Below are positions 16,589-24,502 of a stretch of 64,000 nucleotides of DNA, piece after piece (the stretch's first letter is position 1; each line of letters begins with the position of its first letter). Below the pieces are notes generated by a model that had not been told where the DNA came from, ran no database searches, and worked only from the letters and a program-made list of their open reading frames with translations. The position numbers and the translations under genes were made by a program. The DNA is from Bacillota bacterium (lineage in GTDB: Bacteria; Bacillota; Clostridia; Lachnospirales; Bianqueaceae). The DNA lies in NCBI GenBank assembly GCA_017441925.1, contig JAFRUE010000014.1:105396-169395 (forward strand), written 5' to 3'.

Positions 16589-17713
16589 TTATACTAACCA
16601 CATTATATTCTCATAAAGGCCCAAAGCAGCAATAAACAAGATGCTTCCTATCGTTACTATTCTGACGATCTGCTTTAATTCTGATTTAACACAATGATAA
16701 GAAAGCACCTCATTAACAATGACCGGAGATAAAACCGCTATACTATAGGGTAATCTAGTAATCATTGAATAATTTTTAAAATAACCTAACGAAAATGCAG
16801 AATACCAAACAAATAAGTTTGCTAAAGAATACTTATTGTCGGCGTCTGGCATTCTTTTCTTTTTTTGATTCCAAACTACATTTATTATTATTATGACTAA
16901 AACAATGATAGGACTATATAAGAATACTCTTCCTTGATTATCTACTCGTACCATAGTATAATTATAGTATTTTGCAGCAATTCCGAACAGGAAATCATTA
17001 TGAACATGCAGTCGAACAAATTCTATCACCGGATTCAGAAGTGAAGGTATAACTAACGTAATGATTAATCCGATAACGCTGGGGCTATACTTGCTTAATA
17101 CGATAAAAGGAATAACCGCGATTGCAACAGGATGAATTAATACTGCACAAATCGAGCAAAATGCAAAAATAAAAAACTTCTTATTTTTGAAAAAGCGATA
17201 TAGACCATAACCAACGATTGTACTTGCCAAAGCATTTCTTATACCAGAATAAACGTATAAGAAAGGCAATAACACTAAAAAAATAGAGAAAGACAATAGT
17301 ATATTCTTATTATTTAGATCAGAATCCTCAAATTCTCTAAGAAGAACACTAACAAATAGGATATAAGTAATAAAGATTGCTATAAATGGAAGTGCTTGAT
17401 TAGGAAACCATCTAGCAACGATATAAATCAACACATTAAACAAGTATGTATATCTATAGTTCGAAGAGGTAATCGTATATCCTTTTGATAAAAATGAACC
17501 AAGGGTATATGAACTTTTTCTAACTCTTTCAATTACTTGATAGTGCCTTGCTAGATCATAATTATCTTTTGGAACAATACTTGCTCCTATTCCTGCTAAA
17601 GCAAATACTACTAATACTAAAATAAGGATAGTTTGTTTGCGAGGAAATCTATTATTAAATGCAACTGCGAACATTAATACACTTAGCATCAGTATTATAT
17701 GTAACAGTATCAT
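16589..17713 (-). CDS. EpsG/Wzy-like polysaccharide polymerase
   Basis: A 374-residue integral membrane protein with about 10 hydrophobic segments. SGIRNALASTIVGYGLYRF near residue 150 and IHPVAIAVIPF near 185 match the EpsG family of polymerases. It would join flipped repeat units outside the membrane. It lies between the GT4 gene and the pyruvyltransferase. Sequence conservation in this group is low, so the polymerase call depends partly on the presence of Wzx and Wzz partners. Confidence 0.8.
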   Translation of the reverse strand: MILLHIILMLSVLMFAVAFNNRFPRKQTILILVLVVFALAGIGASIVPKDNYDLARHYQVIERVRKSSYTLGSFLSKGYTITSSNYRYTYLFNVLIYIVARWFPNQALPFIAIFITYILFVSVLLREFEDSDLNNKNILLSFSIFLVLLPFLYVYSGIRNALASTIVGYGLYRFFKNKKFFIFAFCSICAVLIHPVAIAVIPFIVLSKYSPSVIGLIITLVIPSLLNPVIEFVRLHVHNDFLFGIAAKYYNYTMVRVDNQGRVFLYSPIIVLVIIIINVVWNQKKKRMPDADNKYSLANLFVWYSAFSLGYFKNYSMITRLPYSIAVLSPVIVNEVLSYHCVKSELKQIVRIVTIGSILFIAALGLYENIMWLV

Positions 17714-17743
17714 TATTTATCCTTTCATCTTTAGATCTGACTA

Positions 17744-18835
17744 TTATTCAATATGATTGCGAATTATATTCTCTACTTGTTGTACAGTATCTTTAATATC
17801 AAAACCCTCATCTTTTATAATATCACAAGCATCTTCTCTAAAAACATTTGTATTCTCTAATTCAATTATCTTTTTTGCCCAAATTGTATCATCAGCGGAC
17901 AATGGCAAAAAAACATTCCACCCAAGAACATCTGATTCACGACTAACTGTATCAGAAACAACACACTTAAGTCCTGCTGCTTGTGCTTCAAGTAAAGCAA
18001 ATGGCAATCCTTCAAAGAAAGAAGGCATAACAAACAAATCCATCGCTTGTAATACTTCATTCACGTTATTAACAATTCCCATTATAATAACAGAATCCTC
18101 TAAGCCGAGTTTTTTAATCAGCGTTTCAATATGAATACGTTCCTCCCCATCTCCACACAAGACAAGTTTCGCATTTGATTGGAGTTTATGCACCTCATTG
18201 AACACATTAATTAACTTTGTATGATTTTTTTCGATGCCAAACCTTCCAACATGGCCTAATACAAAGCAATCATTTAACTTCCACTCTTTGCGTATTAAAT
18301 CTCTCACTCCAGAATTATACCTAAACTTCTCTACATCAATACCATTCTTAATCAAAGTATAAGACTGATTCCCAAAAAACCACTTTGCAGCAGTATCTGA
18401 ACATGCAAAATACTCGTTAGCTAAACTCTTAACAAAAAGCTTATTAATGCTATGTAAAACAAAAGTTAATCGTCCGCCCATATTTGAAGAAGAATGGCTA
18501 TGAACAATCCGTAGTGGAACAGAATGTCTTTTTGCAATCTCTAAAATCTCACAAGAACTTAATGTAGTTTTATTAGCCCACACTACATCAAACTTCCTTT
18601 TTGAAAAGACATCTGATAGACTTCTTCGATAGCCTAACAAACCTTTATTCCTTCCGTTAATTCTAATAATCTCGGCTCCAAAAGATTCCAATTCGTCTTG
18701 ATAAGCAATTCTGTCATTATAAGAAATAAAAGAGAATGAGTACTTACTCTTATCAAAGGCACGAAAAGTATTCATAATAAATGCCTCTTTTCCTCCCTTA
18801 CCTTCTGTCATTCCCTCAACAAGTATTCTAATCAT
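17744..18835 (-). CDS. Family 4 (GT-B) glycosyltransferase
   Basis: 363 residues. The N-terminal domain begins IRILVEGMTEGKGGKEAF, the C-terminal domain has GHVGRFGIEKNH near 205, and the donor-binding FFEGLPFALLEAQAAG near 280 contains the GT4 EX7E pattern. It is a retaining sugar transferase acting at the membrane on the lipid-linked repeat unit. It sits between the TagB/F-like gene and the polymerase. The sugar is unknown. Confidence 0.9.
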   Translation of the reverse strand: MIRILVEGMTEGKGGKEAFIMNTFRAFDKSKYSFSFISYNDRIAYQDELESFGAEIIRINGRNKGLLGYRRSLSDVFSKRKFDVVWANKTTLSSCEILEIAKRHSVPLRIVHSHSSSNMGGRLTFVLHSINKLFVKSLANEYFACSDTAAKWFFGNQSYTLIKNGIDVEKFRYNSGVRDLIRKEWKLNDCFVLGHVGRFGIEKNHTKLINVFNEVHKLQSNAKLVLCGDGEERIHIETLIKKLGLEDSVIIMGIVNNVNEVLQAMDLFVMPSFFEGLPFALLEAQAAGLKCVVSDTVSRESDVLGWNVFLPLSADDTIWAKKIIELENTNVFREDACDIIKDEGFDIKDTVQQVENIIRNHIE

Positions 18836-18853
18836 GCTAAATCCTTATCCTTT

Positions 18854-20053
18854 CTATGACTCTTTTACTACAAGATAAACTCTTTTACAATTACTATTAT
18901 CATATAAACGAAAATACTCTTTATGTGCCAATAAATACTCATTTGATACAGCGAATCCTTCGCTTATTTTTTGTTCTAAAGCTACTAGGACATCCTTTTT
19001 CGTTATGTAACTCTTTGCAAAAGGGTTTTGCGTATAGGAGAAATATCCTTCCCCATATTGGCCCATCCGGAACCTATCATAATCAAATTGATAGAAAATA
19101 ACTGGTTTTTTCATATACAACATATCCATAAAAACACTAGAATAATCTGTAATCATTAAGGACGCCTTCTTCATAAGATTTTGAACATCGTACTGTCTAG
19201 CATCTGCAACTTCAAGATAATATGTAGATCTTGGAAACAAATCCATATACTTTTGCATATTTCTATGAGGAAAGAAAATAAATCTACAATTATACTGATT
19301 TGCTATTCTTTCCAATTCTTGATCCTTTAAAAAAGAAATCCAATTTATAAAATAATTAGTTTTTGCAATATCTTTTGTTCCTTCATACTGTAACAAACGC
19401 GAATCCTCATCAGCTATCCATTCTCTCCATGTTGGCATAATTAAGATAATTCTAGTATCATCTGAAATATTATCATGTAATCCATCAAAACGACATATTC
19501 CAGTATAAACCACATTTTCTAGAGGATATCCAAAATTATTTCGTATAAACTCATACTCCGGATATGCTCCACAAATAAAACGATGCATTTTCGTAACATC
19601 ATAATATAGCCATTTTAAATCATTTATAATAACTCCATGTTGCAAAAAGATTCTATTGTCTTTTAAAAACCCATATACTTCTAAGAAATAAAAAATCGCA
19701 GCATTAGGATTTCCTGCCTTTTGACTACTAATTTTTTTTGTGGAGGCAAGATACAGAATCCAGTGCTTTAATGAACCAAATTCAACCCAATTTCCCAACT
19801 CTCTGATTTTATTTATATCAGGTGATTTACTTGAGATTGCATACACACAATCTTGTTCTGGATGTTCTTTTCGTAGATACTTAAAAAACCAATATCCATT
19901 ATCTCTTGCCTCATTAGGGTCTTCACATATAATCCATAAATCGTTATGTTTAATTCTATAAAAAATAGCACATATCATAGCAATTGGTAACTTCCATAAC
20001 TCACTTAATTCTTTTAGCTTGACTCTTTTTAGCTGATACAAAAAATGATTCAT
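18854..20053 (-). CDS. CDP-glycerol/ribitol glycerophosphotransferase family protein (TagB/TagF type)
   Basis: 399 residues with the family's C-terminal half: IILIMPTWREWI near 200, FIFFPHRNMQKY near 255, and ITDYSSVFMDMLYMKKPVIFYQFDYDRF near 305-330. It would transfer a polyol-phosphate (glycerol- or ribitol-phosphate) from a CDP-activated donor, giving a teichoic-like phosphodiester in the repeat unit. No gene for making CDP-glycerol is in the window. AT-rich, within the operon. Confidence 0.85.
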   Translation of the reverse strand: MNHFLYQLKRVKLKELSELWKLPIAMICAIFYRIKHNDLWIICEDPNEARDNGYWFFKYLRKEHPEQDCVYAISSKSPDINKIRELGNWVEFGSLKHWILYLASTKKISSQKAGNPNAAIFYFLEVYGFLKDNRIFLQHGVIINDLKWLYYDVTKMHRFICGAYPEYEFIRNNFGYPLENVVYTGICRFDGLHDNISDDTRIILIMPTWREWIADEDSRLLQYEGTKDIAKTNYFINWISFLKDQELERIANQYNCRFIFFPHRNMQKYMDLFPRSTYYLEVADARQYDVQNLMKKASLMITDYSSVFMDMLYMKKPVIFYQFDYDRFRMGQYGEGYFSYTQNPFAKSYITKKDVLVALEQKISEGFAVSNEYLLAHKEYFRLYDNSNCKRVYLVVKES

Positions 20054-20071
20054 TCAATTCCTCCAACGCTG

Positions 20072-20893
20072 TTAATTATGTAACTTCTTTTTATAAATCC
20101 AACCTCTAACTTTAGACGGCATAAGCGCAACTATAAGTTGAACAATAATAGTATGTAGATAATCTACATATGTTATATACCCTGTTTCAAGCACTTTTCT
20201 CCTCCCTGCCCGATATTTTAAGAAATACTCCCATCCCCCTCGCCTTTCATACATATCATGCCCAATTCGAACATAGACTAAAGAATCCGGAATGTTTTTA
20301 CAAACAGCACCAGATTGAATCATACGAACCCATAAATACGTATCTTCCATTAATGGACATGAACAATAATTACCAGCTTTTAATACAGCAGCCTTCTTAT
20401 ACATTACTGACATATGATTAAAAGCATCTCTTTTTTTCTGGAATTGAATAATATCTGCATGTTCCGTAGGCACTGATCTTTTTGCCACTATTCTATCTGG
20501 AGTATCCTCAAATTCAAGTATTTGAGAACCACAAATATCAAGACTCGGATTCTTCTCAAATTCTTGTAGCTGCTTTTCAAATCTATTCTTCAGCGCTATA
20601 TCGTCTGTATCCATCCTTGCAATTAATTCAAATCTGCAATTAGGAATTCCTTCTCTCAAAGCTAAACCTAGCCCTTGATTATCATTCAATTTTACACGCC
20701 TAATCAATTTAGGATATTGTTTCTGATATCGATCTAACAATGTATACATTTCATCTGTCAAAGGTCCATCTTCTACAATAACCCATTCTGCTGCCTTTAC
20801 TGTTTGATTTAACAAACTCTGGAAGCAGGCTTCCACGTATTCTGGTTTCTCTTTATAATATAATGACATTAATACAGAAAAATCAGCAGTCAT
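20072..20893 (-). CDS. Family 2 glycosyltransferase (amylovoran/EpsE-like)
   Basis: 273 residues beginning FSVLMSLYYKEKPEYVEACF with VIVEDGPLTDEM near 38 and the DxD metal site ARMDTDDIAL near 95. A C-terminal amphipathic or hydrophobic stretch (TIIVQLIVALMPSKVRGWIY) may dock it to the membrane. It probably adds the second sugar, just after the initiating phosphotransferase gene. An 81-nt gap carrying a 16-bp perfect inverted repeat separates the two. Confidence 0.88.
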   Translation of the reverse strand: MTADFSVLMSLYYKEKPEYVEACFQSLLNQTVKAAEWVIVEDGPLTDEMYTLLDRYQKQYPKLIRRVKLNDNQGLGLALREGIPNCRFELIARMDTDDIALKNRFEKQLQEFEKNPSLDICGSQILEFEDTPDRIVAKRSVPTEHADIIQFQKKRDAFNHMSVMYKKAAVLKAGNYCSCPLMEDTYLWVRMIQSGAVCKNIPDSLVYVRIGHDMYERRGGWEYFLKYRAGRRKVLETGYITYVDYLHTIIVQLIVALMPSKVRGWIYKKKLHN

Positions 20894-20920
20894 ACATCGT
20901 CTCCTCTAAATAATTCTAAT

Positions 20921-20962
20921 GATCCTTTAGTATCATAAATGTATTAATGATACTAAAGGATC
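20921..20962. repeat. Perfect 16-bp inverted repeat inside the EPS operon
   Basis: GATCCTTTAGTATCAT and its exact complement surround a 10-nt loop, between the initiating transferase (ends 20974) and the first glycosyltransferase (starts 20893). No T-run follows on the minus strand, so it is not a classical terminator. It could be an attenuator, an RNA-stability hairpin between operon halves, or a relic of recombination. Confidence 0.8.
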
Positions 20963-20973
20963 CACCAAATCCC

Positions 20974-21669
20974 TTACTGATAATCTTTTCCCAATACCGC
21001 AAAAACGGTCCTAAACATCGTTAAAACATCTCTGATAAAGCTATACTCTCTGATACTTTCAAGATTCCATTTCATTTTAGCTGGCAAAACAGTTTTCAAA
21101 TAAACATTGTCCACATTATCCGCATCTTTTAATAACCTATCTTCATCTTTATATCTGATGCTGGCTTCACTCGTTATTCCTGCAGGCAATAATAACGTAG
21201 CATAAAACTCTGGTTCGTATAAGTCCACATACTTTACAGCCTCTGGCCGAGTGCCAACAAATGACATCGTTCCTTCAAGTATATCAAACAATTGAGGAAC
21301 TTCATCCAATCGTAGATGCCGTAATCTCAAACCTACTCTAGTAATGCGAGCGTCTCCACTTATCGTTACAGCAGAACCAATCTTATCCGCATTATTTACC
21401 ATCGTCCTGAATTTATGAATTCTAAAATGTTTCCCACAAGTAGTAACTCGTTCTTGCCGATAAAAAACCGGCCCGGGACTATCAATCTTGATCAACAAAG
21501 CTATGATAATCATAGGTATAGCTAATAATATCAACAAAAACAAAGCTATCACTATATCAGATATACGTTTAAGAAGAAGTTGCCCTTTCTTCTTGTTCAA
21601 AGTTTCCCAGTATGGCCTTACTTCAGGAATTTTCATGAATTCAGGCAATTCTTCCCATTTCTTCATCAT
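20974..21669 (-). CDS. Initiating sugar-1-phosphate transferase (PglC/WcaJ-like, undecaprenyl-phosphate)
   Basis: 231 residues with one N-terminal reentrant or transmembrane helix (ISDIVIALFLLILLAIPMIIIALLI), then SPGPVFYRQERV, FRIHKFRTM, the Asp-Glu catalytic pair in RHLRLDEVPQLFDIL, and SFVGTRPE: a complete core of the bacterial sugar transferase family. It puts the first sugar-1-phosphate on undecaprenyl phosphate. The gene directly follows the aminotransferase (1 nt gap), consistent with an amino sugar such as a bacillosamine precursor as first sugar, which would also explain the CapD-like 4,6-dehydratase. The donor is inferred. Confidence 0.9.
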   Translation of the reverse strand: MMKKWEELPEFMKIPEVRPYWETLNKKKGQLLLKRISDIVIALFLLILLAIPMIIIALLIKIDSPGPVFYRQERVTTCGKHFRIHKFRTMVNNADKIGSAVTISGDARITRVGLRLRHLRLDEVPQLFDILEGTMSFVGTRPEAVKYVDLYEPEFYATLLLPAGITSEASIRYKDEDRLLKDADNVDNVYLKTVLPAKMKWNLESIREYSFIRDVLTMFRTVFAVLGKDYQ

Positions 21670-21670
21670 C

Positions 21671-23017
21671 TCATCCTCTAATCTGCTTAAAAACAGCAGT
21701 TAAATTATTACATATATATTCCACATCATCATCTGCAAGCAAAGTATGTAATGGAAGAGAAATAAGATTATGGTAGTAATCGTACGCATTTGGATAATTT
21801 GTGCAATCTTTACCATAGGCAGTCATCATTGGAAGTGGTTTGTAATGCACATTTGTAGCAACTCCCTGCTCCGCCATTAATTGAATAAACTTATTTCGTT
21901 GTTCTTCATTTATGCCAGGAATTCGAATCAGATACAGATGATTTGAGCTATCCATATTATCAGTATGATGCAACAGATGATTAATCCCCAGTTCATCACA
22001 TACTTCATCATATTGCTTTATAATAGCTACTCTTCTATTCAAAAGTCCCGGATATCTGTCCAGCTGGCGTAAACCAATTGCTGCCATGATATCCGTCATA
22101 TTGCACTTATACCATGGTCCGATAATATCATATTCCCATGAACCCATCTTCGTCTTAGCCAATGCATCTTTATTTTGACCATGAAGTGACAACAATTGGA
22201 ACATCTTATATATCTCGGCATTATCGATACCTTCCAGTGGCAACCAAGTACTGGCACCGCCTTCTGCTGTAGTGAAGTTCTTAACTGCATGAAAACTGAA
22301 ACTGCTCCAATCCGCAATTGCGCCACAATACAATCTGCGAGCTTCTGTCAGTTTGCCGTTTCCATTAGTATTAACAATTCTTGAAGCTCCTAAAGAATGT
22401 GCACAATCAGCGACTACAGCAACACGACCTAACGCTTTTTGAATTCGGCTTCCAAGGTCTGCAATCGGATCACTATGATCATCAAGCGGAGTAAACAACA
22501 CTTTCTTCTTCTCAACTATCTCAAAAACCTTATCATAATCACATACTATACCCGCAAGATCAACGGTTATAATCGCTTTTGTTTTAGGCCCTATTGCAGC
22601 TTCCAGCTTTTCGTAATCCATCTCCGGCATATGTGTTACCGGATCGCCGTCCTTCCGGATATCAACAAACTTAACCGTAGCTCCACAATGTATAGCTGCA
22701 CTTGCACTTGCAGTATAGGTATAAGCGGGTACAATAACCTCGTCTCCCTCTCTGATTCCAAGCACACGAAGGTTCAATTCTTCAGCTGCCGTTGCAGAAT
22801 TTAGACAGACGACCCGATTACTGTACTTCTGTATATTATCTTCAGAATTACATTCAATATCTGTCTTTCCGGTTTCGATATAAGCGGCAAGACGTCTTTC
22901 GAGCAATTTCGTCCTTGGTCCCGTAGTAATCCAACCACTTCTTAATGCTTCGGCGACCTCTGCAATCTCAAGTTCGCTAATATCTGGCGGACTAAAACTA
23001 ATTGTCCGTTTTTCCAT
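21671..23017 (-). CDS. DegT/DnrJ/EryC1-family PLP sugar aminotransferase
   Basis: 448 residues, fold-type I aminotransferase. IVPAYTYTASASAAIHCGAT near 110, VVADCAHSLGA near 205, and the PLP lysine in SFHAVKNFTTAEGGAS near 248 are clear. It is longer than the usual 370-400 residues; an extra segment (about 180-195, PLDDHSDPIADLGSRI) accounts for some of this. It would aminate a 4-keto-6-deoxy sugar nucleotide, fitting the dehydratase at the start of the operon. Composition is intermediate between the GC-richer first genes and the AT-rich rest. Confidence 0.92.
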   Translation of the reverse strand: MEKRTISFSPPDISELEIAEVAEALRSGWITTGPRTKLLERRLAAYIETGKTDIECNSEDNIQKYSNRVVCLNSATAAEELNLRVLGIREGDEVIVPAYTYTASASAAIHCGATVKFVDIRKDGDPVTHMPEMDYEKLEAAIGPKTKAIITVDLAGIVCDYDKVFEIVEKKKVLFTPLDDHSDPIADLGSRIQKALGRVAVVADCAHSLGASRIVNTNGNGKLTEARRLYCGAIADWSSFSFHAVKNFTTAEGGASTWLPLEGIDNAEIYKMFQLLSLHGQNKDALAKTKMGSWEYDIIGPWYKCNMTDIMAAIGLRQLDRYPGLLNRRVAIIKQYDEVCDELGINHLLHHTDNMDSSNHLYLIRIPGINEEQRNKFIQLMAEQGVATNVHYKPLPMMTAYGKDCTNYPNAYDYYHNLISLPLHTLLADDDVEYICNNLTAVFKQIRG

Positions 23018-23095
23018 ACTTAAACCTCTTTTCTTATCACTAGATAAAAGATAACTGAATTGTTCGCAATTAAGAAAACTATCTACCCTTAAAAC

Positions 23096-23740
23096 TTAGC
23101 GTTTAAGGCCAAAAAAGGCTGACTTCCACGAAGAACTCTTCTTGATCAGAATCGTCCCAATTACATCTGTGCCTTTCTTCAGCATCTTAACAGAACTGTT
23201 GATCTTGCTGAATGCCGTGTTCGTAGCTGTGACAACAACGCATCCGTCCGTCTTGCTTGCTACTACGATACCATCCGGAGACTTGTCCATCGGTGGCAGC
23301 AGGATAAAGACATAGTCAAATGCATCTTTTGTGCTTTGAAGAACTTGTGTGAATTTAACACCGCTAAGCAGTTCTGAAGCATATACCGGTTGTTCTCCCA
23401 CCGGGAGTACGTATAGTCCCTCAATATCAGTCTGGCATATACAAGCCTCAAGATCAGCTTCATCCGTCAACGCTGTAAACAATCCATTCGTGCCGGGTTC
23501 AACACCAAAAGCTGTCTGATTCTCACCGTCAGCATTCACAAGCAGCACCTTGCGCTGTCCTCTTGCAAGTGCTCCTGCTAGATCTGCGACCAGTGCTGGA
23601 ACTTCTGGATCGTACATTATCGGGATGAACGAAATGATCTTCCTCTCTTTCAGATTCAGAAGCAGATTTGTCTTAATAACATCAAACTCTTTGACATGTT
23701 TTTCGGCTGGTCCAATACTGGATAACTGTACTGTATTCAT
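23096..23740 (-). CDS. CpsD/YwqD-like BY-kinase homologue without a P-loop
   Basis: 214 residues located where the cytoplasmic tyrosine kinase of Bacillota capsule loci normally is, right after the Wzz/CpsC gene. It keeps the fold pattern: FDVIKTNLLLNL near 19, KVLLVNADGE near 68, FDYVFILLPPMD near 140, GCVVVTATNTAFSKI and a C-terminal GTILIKK strand. The Walker A consensus GEGKST, however, is replaced by YDPEVPA near 43-49, with no lysine. The Walker A' Asp is Asn, the Walker B region is LLPP, and the C-terminus has no tyrosine cluster. It is probably a pseudokinase or structural partner of CpsC. Confidence 0.75.
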   Translation of the reverse strand: MNTVQLSSIGPAEKHVKEFDVIKTNLLLNLKERKIISFIPIMYDPEVPALVADLAGALARGQRKVLLVNADGENQTAFGVEPGTNGLFTALTDEADLEACICQTDIEGLYVLPVGEQPVYASELLSGVKFTQVLQSTKDAFDYVFILLPPMDKSPDGIVVASKTDGCVVVTATNTAFSKINSSVKMLKKGTDVIGTILIKKSSSWKSAFFGLKR

Positions 23741-23764
23741 TATAGGCTCCTTTCTTTCGCTATA

Positions 23765-24466
23765 TCAGCGTTTATCGGCAGTAATGCTGCCGAGTGAAGG
23801 GACCTTGAAATAATCCTTCACGTCTTCTTCATCACAGATTGGTTTCCGGATAAACCAGCGGACAAGTACATATGCGCAAGCTATGATGAAGCCCAACAGG
23901 AAACCTTTGACGAAAGGACTCTTAAAACCTGGTTTGGAAACAACTGAAGGTAAGCTGGGTTTATCAACAACTTCAATATACAAAGTCTGAGAGATAGATG
24001 CTGCCTTTTCGCCAGCAACCGCAAGCATGGTTTCACCAATCTTTTGTGCCTGAGCAGCATCATTATCCTTAATGCTAAGAGTAACCACTCTGTTACCGGA
24101 AATATTGGAGATGGATACTGCGCTTCTCAGTGTGCTGACAGGAACCTGCAGTTCCAGTCTGTTGATCGTCTCCTGCAAGGTATCTGTACTGCCAAGGATC
24201 TGTACAAAATCCGCTGCCAAGGTAGCACTTGCAGAGAGCTCTGCCGTCGTAATGGCGGTACTACGATCCGTCTTACTGAGCAGATATGCAGACGCAGTCG
24301 AGGTATATCTACGGTCAGCGCTAATGAACGTGTAAACGATCATCAGAATCGCACAGCAGATGGCTGCGGCAGCAATGATGTACCACTTTCGAATCAGTTC
24401 TTTTATCAATGACAGAACATTGATCTCGATCTCACCGGATTCAACCGGAACAGCGTTTTCGTTCAT
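23765..24466 (-). CDS. Wzz/CpsC-type polysaccharide chain-length determinant
   Basis: 233 residues with two transmembrane helices, near 28-48 (WYIIAAAAICCAILMIVYTF) and near 185-205 (FVKGFLLGFIIACAYVLVRWF), bracketing an extracytoplasmic domain. The proline-rich motif before the second helix (PSLPSVVSKPGFKSP) is typical. The short C-terminal cytoplasmic tail would contact the CpsD-like protein encoded 24 nt downstream. It modulates polymer length and export. Confidence 0.9.
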   Translation of the reverse strand: MNENAVPVESGEIEINVLSLIKELIRKWYIIAAAAICCAILMIVYTFISADRRYTSTASAYLLSKTDRSTAITTAELSASATLAADFVQILGSTDTLQETINRLELQVPVSTLRSAVSISNISGNRVVTLSIKDNDAAQAQKIGETMLAVAGEKAASISQTLYIEVVDKPSLPSVVSKPGFKSPFVKGFLLGFIIACAYVLVRWFIRKPICDEEDVKDYFKVPSLGSITADKR

Positions 24467-24502
24467 TTAGTTATCTCCCTTCAAAAAACCTCTATAGATG
24501 CA

